64,000 nucleotides of DNA, from the NCBI RefSeq assembly GCF_003344965.1, contig NZ_CP031194.1, positions 2,046,001-2,110,000 on the forward strand. The letters run 5' to 3'. Position numbers and translations under genes: made by a program. Shown in pieces: positions 52,507 through 61,174 of this stretch (its first letter is position 1; each line of letters starts with the position of its first letter). The notes beneath the pieces are model-generated. The model searched no databases, was not told where the DNA came from, and saw only the letters and a list, made by a program, of their open reading frames with translations. Source of the DNA: Streptomyces paludis. Lineage in GTDB: Bacteria > Actinomycetota > Actinomycetes > Streptomycetales > Streptomycetaceae.

Positions 52507-53966
52507 CACCGGAAGCGGACCTCGGAGTTCCCCATCGGGTTCCGCGCTGTCCGCTTCCCGTCCGTCACCGTGCCAGCACATCCGTTATGTCAGCGATCCC
52601 CAGGTCCGGGCCGCCCGCGAAAGCGGCGCGTCCTCATCTGATCTATCTCGCCATTGGTTTTCCGCCGGCCGCCAAGAGCTGCGCCTACCGGATGCGCGAG
52701 ACGGCGAACCAGTTCATCAACACGGGCTGGGACGTCACCGTCGTCACGATCGCCCAGGAGTCCTGGGAGCGGGATTCCGGCATCGACCTCACCCTGCTCG
52801 ACCAGGTCGACCCCCGGGTCAAGATCGTCGAACTGCCGCTGGCCCGGGAGGATCTGGAGACGAACATCCGTCTCTACTCCGAGGAACGGGCCATCAGCCC
52901 CACGGGCTGGGTCGCCAAGCTGCGCGAGCGGCAGACCGAGTCGTTCCCCGAGGCCAACTTCGGTGCGTGGCGCGGTGATCTGGAGCAGGCCGTCCTCGGC
53001 GTCCACGCGGCGCACCCCGCCGATCTGCTGCTGGCCAGCTGCGTTCCGTATGTCAATCTGGCGGCCGCCTGGAAGCTCTGGGAAGAGGCCCGGGTGCCGT
53101 ACTCGGTGGACTTCCGCGACGGCTGGTCCATCGATGTCATCGACGGTGTCGAGGCGTTCTCCCGCGATTCCGAGGAAGCGCGCTGGGAGAAAAAGATCCT
53201 GGAGAACGCCCTGTCGCTGTGGGTCGTCAACGACCCCATCGCCGGGCATTACCGGACGCGCTACCCGGACCTCGCCGACCGCGTCCATGTCGTACGGAAC
53301 GGCTATGACGCCGACAGCTCTCCCGGCCGGTCGCACACGCCCGACCCCGAGGCGGGGCTCGTCTTCGGCTATCTCGGTACGGTCAACTTCACGACGCAGC
53401 ATCTGACGACCGTCCTGAACGCCTGGAAGGCCGCCCGCGAGCGGGAGCCGCTGCTGGCCAACGCGCGCTTCGAGGTACGCGGCCACATCGGCAACGGCGC
53501 CGGCCGCGAGGCCAACCGGCACACGGAAATCCTCAAGCAGGCCGAGGCCGACGGCGTCTCCTTCGGCGGTCCCGCCGCGAAGGCCGAGGTCGCCTCGCTC
53601 TACGCCGGCTGGGACGCGATGGTGCTGATTCTCATCGGCGGCCGGTATGTGACCTCCGGCAAGGTGTACGAGTACATGGCCACCGGTCTGCCGATCGTCT
53701 CCGCCCATCTCGTGGAGCACGACGCCTCCAACGTACTGGCGGGGCACCCGCTCTGGACGGGGGCCGTGGGGCTCGACGAGGAGCGGCTGACCGGGGCGTT
53801 CGTCGAGGCCGCGCGCCTGGCCGTCGAGACGGACGACGCCATGCACGCCGAAGCGATGTCACACGCCGACCAGTTCACCCGCGAGGCCCTCATGACGGTC
53901 GCCGTGCGGGACCTGGTCGCCACTTTCACCACGCGGTACGCGACCGCGGAAGGAACCACGCCGTGA
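52503..53966 (+). CDS. GT4-type glycosyltransferase
   Basis: 487 residues. The GT-B C-terminal part is clear: VFGYLGTVNFTTQHLTTVL, FGGPAAKAEVASLYAGWDAM and the acceptor motif GKVYEYMATGLPIVSAHL. The N-terminal domain begins LIYLAIGFPPAAKSCAYRMR. The GTG at 52503 overlaps the epimerase stop, but its first 28 residues look non-conserved; an ATG at 52587 is the alternative and neither has a strong RBS. It transfers a sugar in the cytoplasm, probably onto a lipid-linked region B glycan. Donor unknown. It overlaps the following glycosyltransferase. Confidence 0.87.
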   Translation: MTPEADLGVPHRVPRCPLPVRHRASTSVMSAIPRSGPPAKAARPHLIYLAIGFPPAAKSCAYRMRETANQFINTGWDVTVVTIAQESWERDSGIDLTLLDQVDPRVKIVELPLAREDLETNIRLYSEERAISPTGWVAKLRERQTESFPEANFGAWRGDLEQAVLGVHAAHPADLLLASCVPYVNLAAAWKLWEEARVPYSVDFRDGWSIDVIDGVEAFSRDSEEARWEKKILENALSLWVVNDPIAGHYRTRYPDLADRVHVVRNGYDADSSPGRSHTPDPEAGLVFGYLGTVNFTTQHLTTVLNAWKAAREREPLLANARFEVRGHIGNGAGREANRHTEILKQAEADGVSFGGPAAKAEVASLYAGWDAMVLILIGGRYVTSGKVYEYMATGLPIVSAHLVEHDASNVLAGHPLWTGAVGLDEERLTGAFVEAARLAVETDDAMHAEAMSHADQFTREALMTVAVRDLVATFTTRYATAEGTTP

Positions 53967-56104
53967 CCGTTGTCCTGATTGTCGCCGCGACCCGGCCCCA
54001 GCTCGCCGTACTCGCCGATTCGGTCCGCACGTTCCATGAGCTGGGTGCCCAGGTGCACCTGGCGGGCACCTTCCATCTGGCACCGGTGTCCAAGGAACTC
54101 ACCGCGGCGGAGCTGGACGGGGTACGGCAGCTGCCGCGGTCGGTGCGCGGCAGCTCGGCGCTGCGCCGCAAGGCCGCCGAATCGCCCACCGGAATGCGGG
54201 TGTGGCTCCAGGCGACGGGCGACAACTGGCTGCGTGCGCAGGCCCGCAAGGCGGATGTCCTGGTGGCGCTCGACTCCAAAGCGGTCTACACCGTGTGGCG
54301 GCTGGCGCAGCACAACCGCGGCGCCGAGGCGCTGTACGGCATCACTCCGGCGCTGCGGGCCGTGGAGGCCCTGCGGGACCGGGGCGACGCGGCCCCGCGC
54401 CGCGGTATGCGTGACAGCCTGCCGTCGGCGGCGGTCGTGGCCCGCGACGTACGGCGTTCCGTGTCCGGTCTGCCCGCCGTGGTGATGCGGACCGCCACCG
54501 CGCGGCCCGTGATGCGCTCCGCCGTCGGCGCCAGGCTGTGGCGCGGCGCCGTGACCGCGCCGGGCGTGCCCGCCCGGCTGCGGGTCTCGGCCTCCCGTTA
54601 CGTCGCGGAGGGCATGGAGTCCGCCGGCCGGACCAGCGGCGCGGCGATCGCGCTGGCCGCGGCGGCCTCCAAGGTCGGGGACCTGGGGATCCGGGCGTCA
54701 CTGCTGGACGAGTCGGTGATGAAGGAGATCTCGAACGGCCTTGTGCCGGGAAAGCTTCCTCAGGCGGTCGCCGCGCAACTCGCCCACGCCGATGACCGGT
54801 TCACCCGCGGCGACTTCCCGGAGGCGGCCACCGCCCTGAACCGGGCGCTGACCCTGAACTTCCACCGCGTGGTCCATATCGACCAGCTGTCCTCGCCGCT
54901 GGCGCGGAAGGCCGGCGCGTACGTGGAGCCGCTCTACGCCTCGAAGGTCATGCGGGCTCTCGGCGCGCCCCGGGGCCGCCGGACCCCGCACGCGCCGGCG
55001 CCCACCGGCCGGCCGCTGCGGCTGCTCGTGACCACGAGCGGCAACGCCAACTTCCTCCACCACATCCTGTCCCACTTCGGGGACCATCCGGGGGTCGAGC
55101 TGCGCTTCCTCGACCTGGCCGCGCAGAAGTCGCTGATGCGGATCTCGTGGGCGGGCCGGCGGATTCTGGAGGACCGGCTCGCCGGGGACGCGACCGACTA
55201 CCAGGAAGAGGTCGAGCGGCTGATCCGTCCGTATCTGGACTGGGCGGACACCGTCTTCCTGGACTGGGCGGTGGGGCCCGCGTCGATGCTCACGACCATC
55301 GATCCCGGCGACACCCGGATCGTCGTACGGCTGCACAGTTACGAGGCGTTCACCCGGTGGCCCCACTCCACGGACTTCTCGCGGATCGACGACCTGGTGT
55401 TCGTCGCGCCGCACGTCCGGGATCTGGTGGCCTCCCTGGTGCCGCAGCTCCGCGGTGAGCACGCGCCCCGCACGCATGTCATCGACAACGCGATGGAACT
55501 CGCGGGTTTCGCCCGCCCGAAGCCGGCCGAGGCACGCTTCCGCCTGGGGCTGATCGGTATCGGGCAGGTCGCCAAGGATCCGCTGTGGGCCATCGAGGTG
55601 CTGCGTCTTCTGCGGAAGGAGGACGACCGCTACCGGCTGTCGCTGGTGGGCGGTGACATGAGTGCCAAGACGAGCCACGCCACCCGTGATTACCTCCAGC
55701 GCTTCGAGAAGAAACTCGCGCCGCTGGTGAAGTCGGGCGCCGTGGAGCGTCTCGGCGCGACCGACGACGTGGCGTCCGCGCTGACCGGCATCGGCACGAT
55801 CCTCAGCTCCTCGGTGCGCGAGGGCTGCCACGTGGGTCTGATGGAGGGCGCGGCGAGCGGCGCGCTCCCCGTCGCCCGCGACTGGCCCTTCTACGCGGGC
55901 CGTCCGAACAGCGCCCGCACGCTCTACCCGGAGGGCTGGGTCGTGGAGACCCCGGAGGAGGCCGCCGAGCGGATCCGCCGTCACACCGGCACCGAGGAAG
56001 CCTGGCGGAAGGCGGGCGCCGCGGCCTCCGCCCACGCGCTGACGGCGTGGGACTGGCCCGTGGTGCGGACCCACTTCGAGAGGCTGTTCCTCGGTACGGA
56101 GTGA
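53963..56104 (+). CDS. Large GT4-like glycosyltransferase
   Basis: 713 residues. An N-terminal domain (VVLIVAATRPQLAVLADSVR) and an Arg/Ala-rich middle precede a GT-B section from about 345. That section shows LRLLVTTSGNANFLHHILSH, IVVRLHSYEAFTRWP, RLGLIGIGQVAKDPL and the C-terminal SSSVREGCHVGLMEGAASGA motif with the expected E-x7-E type spacing. The GTG at 53963 overlaps the upstream gene by GTGA. Much larger than a normal GT4, so it may be bifunctional or carry a regulatory N-terminus. Last gene of the plus-strand run in region B; a hairpin follows. Confidence 0.78.
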   Translation: MTVVLIVAATRPQLAVLADSVRTFHELGAQVHLAGTFHLAPVSKELTAAELDGVRQLPRSVRGSSALRRKAAESPTGMRVWLQATGDNWLRAQARKADVLVALDSKAVYTVWRLAQHNRGAEALYGITPALRAVEALRDRGDAAPRRGMRDSLPSAAVVARDVRRSVSGLPAVVMRTATARPVMRSAVGARLWRGAVTAPGVPARLRVSASRYVAEGMESAGRTSGAAIALAAAASKVGDLGIRASLLDESVMKEISNGLVPGKLPQAVAAQLAHADDRFTRGDFPEAATALNRALTLNFHRVVHIDQLSSPLARKAGAYVEPLYASKVMRALGAPRGRRTPHAPAPTGRPLRLLVTTSGNANFLHHILSHFGDHPGVELRFLDLAAQKSLMRISWAGRRILEDRLAGDATDYQEEVERLIRPYLDWADTVFLDWAVGPASMLTTIDPGDTRIVVRLHSYEAFTRWPHSTDFSRIDDLVFVAPHVRDLVASLVPQLRGEHAPRTHVIDNAMELAGFARPKPAEARFRLGLIGIGQVAKDPLWAIEVLRLLRKEDDRYRLSLVGGDMSAKTSHATRDYLQRFEKKLAPLVKSGAVERLGATDDVASALTGIGTILSSSVREGCHVGLMEGAASGALPVARDWPFYAGRPNSARTLYPEGWVVETPEEAAERIRRHTGTEEAWRKAGAAASAHALTAWDWPVVRTHFERLFLGTE

Positions 56105-56121
56105 CCGGCCGACGCGGTGAG

Positions 56122-56153
56122 GGTGGTCCCCCGGATCCTTCCGGAGGACCACC
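56122..56153. terminator. Bidirectional terminator between the glycosyltransferase and galE
   Basis: GGTGGTCCCCCGG (56122-56134) pairs with CCGGAGGACCACC (56141-56153), 12 of 13 positions, around a 6-base loop, between convergent genes. Confidence 0.8.
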
Positions 56154-56187
56154 CCGGGCACGGTCGGCCGCCCGTGGCCGCGAACGC

Positions 56188-57165
56188 TCAGGCCCGCGAA
56201 CGCTGACGCGGACGCCGGGCCGCCCAGGCCGAGGCCACCATCGCGCGCACATCGTGGCGCGCCTCCCACCCCAGTTCCGTACGGATACGGTCGACCGACG
56301 CCACGACCCGCGCCGGGTCGCCCGGACGCCGCGCCACCACGCGCGGCCGCAGATCGGCGTCCCCGGTGACGCGCTGGACGATCCCGATCATCTCGGCGAC
56401 CGAAACGCCCTCGCCACGCCCGATGTTGAGGACCAGGGACGCCGTCCGGTCCGCGGTGAGCCGTCGCGCGGCCGCGACATGGGCGGACGCGATGTCCTCG
56501 ACGTGAATGTAGTCGCGGACGCAGGTGCCGTCGGGAGTCGGGTAGTCGGCGCCGAAGACGAGCGGGGGCGTACCGGCCTCGACGCGGTCGAAGACCATGG
56601 GCACGAGATTGGTCGCCCCGTCGTCGCCGAGTTCGGGCGTGGCGGCTCCGGCGACGTTGAAGTAGCGGAGCGAGGCCGTCGCCATACCGTGCGCGGCGCC
56701 CGCCGCCGTGACCAGCCACTCCCCCGCCAGCTTGGTCTCGCCGTACGGGCTGATGGGCAGGCAGGGCGTCCGTTCCGTGACGAGGGGGACATCGGGCATG
56801 CCGTAGACCGCCGCCGACGAGGAGAAGAGGAACCTGCTCACGCCGGTCCCGGCCGCCGCGTCGAGCAGCACCCGCAGCCCCTCGACGTTCTCCCGGTAGT
56901 AGTGCAGCGGCTTCTCGATGGACTCCGCGACCTGTTTCTTCCCCGCGATGTGCACCACACCGGTGACGGCATGGGCGCGCAGCACCTCCGCGACACGGGG
57001 GTGGTCGAGGACGGTGCCGGTCTCCAGGGGGACCCCGGCGGGCAGCCTCTCCGCCCGGCCGGTGCTCAGATCGTCGAGCACCACGACACGCTCTCCCGCG
57101 TCGGTCATCGCCTTCACCACATGCGCGCCGATGTATCCGGCGCCGCCGGTGACCAGCCAGGTCAT
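56188..57165 (-). CDS. galE: UDP-glucose/UDP-GlcNAc 4-epimerase
   Basis: 325 residues, GalE length. The NAD-binding motif is WLVTGGAGYIGAHVV, followed by GVVHIAGKKQVAESIEKPL and the catalytic SSSAAVYG and YGETKLAGEW (Tyr/Lys). RYFNVAGAA is typical of GalE. It interconverts UDP-Glc/Gal or the N-acetyl forms. ATG 57165 with GGAGG upstream. First of the minus-strand genes at the end of region B; 75 bases separate it from the dehydrogenase. Substrate range cannot be decided. Confidence 0.9.
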   Translation of the reverse strand: MTWLVTGGAGYIGAHVVKAMTDAGERVVVLDDLSTGRAERLPAGVPLETGTVLDHPRVAEVLRAHAVTGVVHIAGKKQVAESIEKPLHYYRENVEGLRVLLDAAAGTGVSRFLFSSSAAVYGMPDVPLVTERTPCLPISPYGETKLAGEWLVTAAGAAHGMATASLRYFNVAGAATPELGDDGATNLVPMVFDRVEAGTPPLVFGADYPTPDGTCVRDYIHVEDIASAHVAAARRLTADRTASLVLNIGRGEGVSVAEMIGIVQRVTGDADLRPRVVARRPGDPARVVASVDRIRTELGWEARHDVRAMVASAWAARRPRQRSRA

Positions 57166-57240
57166 AGCAGTTTCCTCCGTGCGGCGGCCCCGCCCACCGA
57201 CCGGCGGGCGGGGCCGACACTTGCTCGTACGGTCCGGGAC

Positions 57241-58524
57241 TCAGCCGCCGATGACGACGCGCCGTACGCCCTTCCAGGCGTCCGGGTCCGTGGTGCGGCG
57301 CCCGTCGACCAGGACGGTGACGTCCGGCAGGTCGGCCGGGGTCAGCTCGCGGTACTCGGCGTGGTCGGCCTGGAGGATCGCCGCGGTGACCTTCTCACCC
57401 GCGTGGGGCGTGAGGCCGTGCGCGGTCAGTTCCTCCGCCGTGTACATCGGGTCCGAGACATACGCGACGGCGCCGCGCGCCGTGAGCGCCTCGACGGTCG
57501 GGAAGACCCCGGAGAACGCGGTCTCCTTGACGCCCCCGCGGTAGGCGGCCCCCAGCACCAGGACACCCACACCGGTCAGATCGCCGTACGCGGCGGCCAG
57601 CAGGTCGACGGCGTACTCCGGCATCGCCGCGTTGGCCTCGCGCGCCGACCGTACGACCGTGGCCGACGGGTCGTTCCACAGATACATCCGCGGATAGATC
57701 GGGATGCAGTGGCCGCCGACCGCGATGCCGGGCTGGTGGATATGGCTGTACGGCTGGCTGTTGCAGGCTTCGATGACCTTTTTGACGTCGATGCCGCTCT
57801 GATCGGCGAAGCGCGCGAACTGGTTCGCCAGCCCGATGTTGACGTCCCGGTACGTGGTCTCGGCGAGCTTGGCCAGCTCGGAAGCCTCCGCCGTGCCGAG
57901 GTCCCAGACACCGTTCGGCCGGGGCAGGTCCTCGCGCGCGTCGAAGTCGAGCACCGACTCGTAGAAGGTGACACCGTGGCGCGCCGACGCCTCGTCGATG
58001 CCGCCGACCAGCTTCGGGTAGCGGCGCAGATCCGCGAAGACCCGGCCGGTCAGCACCCGTTCCGGGGAGAAGACCAGATGGAAGTCCTCACCGGCGGTGA
58101 GACCCGAACCGGCCTGGAGCATCGGCGCCCAGCGCGTACGGGTGGTGCCGACCGGCAGGGTGGTCTCGTACGAGACGAGCGTGCCCGGGCGCAGCCCCTT
58201 GGCTATCGCCTCGGTGGCCGAGTCCATCCAGCCGAAGTCCGGCACCCCCTCGGCGTCCACGAAGAGCGGGACGACGACCACGACGGCGTCGGACTGCGCG
58301 ACCGCGGCCGTGGTGTCCGTCGTCGCGGAGAGCAGCCCCTCGCCGACGGCCCGCTTGAGCTTGACGTCGAGATCGTGCTCGCCGGGGAAGGGCTCGACGC
58401 CGGAGTTGACCAGCTCGACGACCTTCTCGTTGACGTCCGCGCCGATCACCCGGTGGCCCTTGGCCGCGAACTGCACCGCGAGCGGCAGACCGATCTTGCC
58501 GAGCGCGACTACACAGATATTCAT
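57241..58524 (-). CDS. UDP-N-acetylhexosamine 6-dehydrogenase (WecC/WbpA class)
   Basis: 427 residues. The NAD-binding motif is NICVVALGKIGLPLAVQFAA, and the UDP-sugar domain has SPERVLTGR and the catalytic Cys in VGGHCIPIYP. It oxidises C6 of a UDP-N-acetylhexosamine twice to give the uronic acid. In a WbpA role it would act on UDP-GlcNAc to give UDP-GlcNAcA; as WecC it would act on UDP-ManNAc. The ATG at 58524 has GAGGAAG upstream. It follows the GT2 gene by 5 bases and is part of one minus-strand run down from the aminotransferase. Confidence 0.9.
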   Translation of the reverse strand: MNICVVALGKIGLPLAVQFAAKGHRVIGADVNEKVVELVNSGVEPFPGEHDLDVKLKRAVGEGLLSATTDTTAAVAQSDAVVVVVPLFVDAEGVPDFGWMDSATEAIAKGLRPGTLVSYETTLPVGTTRTRWAPMLQAGSGLTAGEDFHLVFSPERVLTGRVFADLRRYPKLVGGIDEASARHGVTFYESVLDFDAREDLPRPNGVWDLGTAEASELAKLAETTYRDVNIGLANQFARFADQSGIDVKKVIEACNSQPYSHIHQPGIAVGGHCIPIYPRMYLWNDPSATVVRSAREANAAMPEYAVDLLAAAYGDLTGVGVLVLGAAYRGGVKETAFSGVFPTVEALTARGAVAYVSDPMYTAEELTAHGLTPHAGEKVTAAILQADHAEYRELTPADLPDVTVLVDGRRTTDPDAWKGVRRVVIGG

Positions 58525-58529
58525 CGGAT

Positions 58530-60149
58530 TCACTTCCTCTTCAGCCGGGGCAGCAGCCTGCGCAGCCGCGCGACGGGACCGGTCCGGGGCTCCCACACGG
58601 GGGCCGTGGTGATCACCAGCCGTCCCTTCGAGTTCACTTGGGCGGCGACACGGTGGGGGACGCTCGTGCCCCAACGGCGCGCCTGCACCCCGGGCAGACC
58701 GTCGGCCCGGACGGGTATCTCGTACGTGGCGCCCGCGACGTCGGCATAGACGCGCACCCCGCGTTTGGCCGTGCCCGGCTCGACGGGGATCCGGGCGGTC
58801 ACGATCGTGCCGGACCCGCCGGGCGCTTCCTCGTAACTGAACCGGCCTACGGGCGCGGGCAGTTGATGGCCGGCGGGCAGACGGCGCGCGCCCAGTTTGT
58901 CGGCGGTGTCGGGCATCGCGCTCCGGGCCAGCCGTACCACCGCCGAGGAGGTGTCACCGACGATCCCGACCCGTACCCTGACCACGGACGTCATCGTGTC
59001 GGAGGTCTGCTCCCAGCCGACGGACACCAGCTCGGTGCCGGCGGATATCCGGCCCGTCACGGTCTCTCCCAGCAGCTCGAAGCCGCGGTCGGGCACGGCG
59101 ACGCCCGGGTCGCGCAGCCCCGGGTAGCGGGCGTAGGCGTGGCCCTTCTCCAGCAGGAAGGGCGGCGCGCCGTGCTCGGCCTCGTCCGTGATGGCCCTGA
59201 GCAGCTCGTCGACGGAGCCGCTCCGTGCCAGCAGGAGCCGCGCGCGGCGCTTGACGCCCAGCGAGTCCCGCAGGGCGTCCGACAGATAGGTGTCCACGAG
59301 CCGGCCGACACCGTCGCACACGGTGCGCCGGGTGACGGGGTCGAGGAGAGCGAGGTCCGCGCGGAGCAGCTTGCTGAGTTCCCAGGTGAAGTGGCGCTTG
59401 AAGACCGCGTCACGCTGCGGGCCGGGCTCTATCAGCCCGGCGGTGTGCTCCATGATCCTGGCGGTGCAGCGCAGCCGGGCCAGCTGGTCGGCCCGGTAGG
59501 TGATGTTGCCCGCGTCTCCGCGCTTCACCGCGTAGTAGTACGTGTAGTCCCCGAGCACCGAGATCTTCCGGCCCCGGACGCACGCCTCGATGGTGAAGGG
59601 CTGGTCGCTGCCGACCGGCATGTCCTCGGGGAAGCGCAGTCCGTGCTTCTCGACGAGTTCGCGGCGGAAGAGCTTGGTGTTGGCCAGCGCGAACGGCAGT
59701 TCCTTGCCGTACAGGCTGACGTCCGGGTCGTTCTTCCGGTACAGCGTCTGCCGGACGTAGCGCCCGTTGGTGCCGACCATCTTGCCGATGACCACGTCGG
59801 ACTCGTGCTCGTCCGCGTAGGCGACCATCCGGGCCAGGGCCTCGTCGCCGAGGTAGTCGTCGGATCCGATGAAGTAGACGTATCGCCCCGTGGCGATATC
59901 CAGCGCCCGGTTGCTCGGCGCGGCGGGACCACCGGAGTTCTCCTGGTGGATGACCTTGACCGTGTCCGGGTACAGCTCGGCGAACCGTTCGAGTTCCGCA
60001 CCGCTGCTGTCCGTGGAACCGTCATTGACCGCGACGATTTCGAGCCGGTCCAGGCCGATCGTCTGCCCGATGAGGGAGTTCAGACATTCGGTGAGGTACG
60101 GCATGGTGTTGTAGACGGCGACGACGACGCTGACGTCGGGCTGGGTCAA
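58530..60149 (-). CDS. GT2 glycosyltransferase with C-terminal beta-rich module (TarS-like)
   Basis: 539 residues. GT-A motifs: VSVVVAVYNTMPYLTECLNS, NDGSTDSSGAE, SGGPAAPSNRALDI and VYFIGSDDYLG, where the first Asp of DXD is replaced by Gly-Ser. TKLFRRELVEKHGLRFPEDM follows. Residues about 330-539 form a beta-rich module, and the end is Arg/Lys-rich (RLRRLLPRLKRK). The start is a TTG at 60149 with AGGAAG 7 bases upstream; it overlaps the stop of the oxidoreductase (TTGA). It is a paralogue of the genes at 33588 and 40508. Confidence 0.86.
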   Translation of the reverse strand: MTQPDVSVVVAVYNTMPYLTECLNSLIGQTIGLDRLEIVAVNDGSTDSSGAELERFAELYPDTVKVIHQENSGGPAAPSNRALDIATGRYVYFIGSDDYLGDEALARMVAYADEHESDVVIGKMVGTNGRYVRQTLYRKNDPDVSLYGKELPFALANTKLFRRELVEKHGLRFPEDMPVGSDQPFTIEACVRGRKISVLGDYTYYYAVKRGDAGNITYRADQLARLRCTARIMEHTAGLIEPGPQRDAVFKRHFTWELSKLLRADLALLDPVTRRTVCDGVGRLVDTYLSDALRDSLGVKRRARLLLARSGSVDELLRAITDEAEHGAPPFLLEKGHAYARYPGLRDPGVAVPDRGFELLGETVTGRISAGTELVSVGWEQTSDTMTSVVRVRVGIVGDTSSAVVRLARSAMPDTADKLGARRLPAGHQLPAPVGRFSYEEAPGGSGTIVTARIPVEPGTAKRGVRVYADVAGATYEIPVRADGLPGVQARRWGTSVPHRVAAQVNSKGRLVITTAPVWEPRTGPVARLRRLLPRLKRK

Positions 60150-61174
60150 CTGGCCACTTCCTGAAGGGAGATGCTGTCGATGGAGACATTCACCGTACGG
60201 CCCGTGGCCGCCGATTCCAGTACCGATGCCGCGACCTCCACCGTCCGCAGCCCCTGTCGCAGGGTGCAGATGTCGCTCGGCGCGCCCAGGACCGCGTCGC
60301 GGAACAGTTCGTGTTCGACGAGGAGGGGCTCGCGCTTGGGGATCGCGTAGCGGATCATGTCGCCCTCGGCGACGCCGCGGAAGGCGCGCAGGGCCTCCCA
60401 CTCGGTGGTGACGGCCGCGTTCGAGTGGAACGTGAGGTCGGCGGTGAGGGTGTCGGCGATGAAGCAGCCGCGCTCGCCGGTGACCGAGGTGAAGCGTTCC
60501 TTGAGCGGGCTCAGCCAGTTGACCAGGTGGTTGACCATGGTGCCGTCGGTCAGGCGGCCCACGGCGGAGACCATGTCCTCGTGCGAGCGGCCGCTCTTGG
60601 ACACCGTGTGGGCGGAGATCGAGGTGTAGTCCCGGCCCGTCACCCAGCCGGTCAGATCGATGTCGTGGGTGGCCAGGTCCTTGACCACGCCGACATCGGC
60701 GATGCGGTGCGGGAAGGGGCCCTGGCGGCGGGTGACGACCTGGTAGACGTCGCCCAGTTCGCCGGCCTCCAGCCGGGCGCGCAGGCTGAGCAGGGCCGGG
60801 TTGCAGCGTTCGATGTGGCCGACGCCGGCCACCAGGCCGCGGGACTCGAACGCCTCGACCAGCCGGCGCGCGCCCTCGACCGTGTCGGCGAGGGGCTTCT
60901 CCAGGAGAGCGGGGACACCGGCCCCGGCCAGCTGGAGGCCGACCTGCTCGTGCAGGGCGGTGGGGCAGGCGACGACCGCGTAGTCGACGCCGGCTTCCAG
61001 CAGTTCTTCGACGGTCGACAGCACGGGGACCCCCTGCGCGGCGCCGTGCTTGTCCCCCATGGGGTCGACGACCCCGACGAGCTGGACGCCCTCAAGACCG
61101 GCCAGTACCCGGGCGTGATGACGTCCCATCGAACCGAGCCCGATCAGCCCGGCCCTCAGCCCCCCGCTGCTCAC
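60146..61174 (-). CDS. Gfo/Idh/MocA oxidoreductase, WbpB-like
   Basis: 342 residues. The NAD-binding motif is AGLIGLGSMGRHHARVL; EKPLADT and the later HDIDLTGWVTG are typical of sugar oxidoreductases. In the Wbp pathway, WbpB oxidises C3 of UDP-GlcNAcA so that WbpE can aminate it. Here the gene sits directly after the WbpE-like aminotransferase (GTGA overlap at 61171-61174) with GGGAGAG upstream, matching the WbpB-WbpE pairing. Substrate is inferred from context, as the family is broad. Confidence 0.87.
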   Translation of the reverse strand: MSSGGLRAGLIGLGSMGRHHARVLAGLEGVQLVGVVDPMGDKHGAAQGVPVLSTVEELLEAGVDYAVVACPTALHEQVGLQLAGAGVPALLEKPLADTVEGARRLVEAFESRGLVAGVGHIERCNPALLSLRARLEAGELGDVYQVVTRRQGPFPHRIADVGVVKDLATHDIDLTGWVTGRDYTSISAHTVSKSGRSHEDMVSAVGRLTDGTMVNHLVNWLSPLKERFTSVTGERGCFIADTLTADLTFHSNAAVTTEWEALRAFRGVAEGDMIRYAIPKREPLLVEHELFRDAVLGAPSDICTLRQGLRTVEVAASVLESAATGRTVNVSIDSISLQEVAS

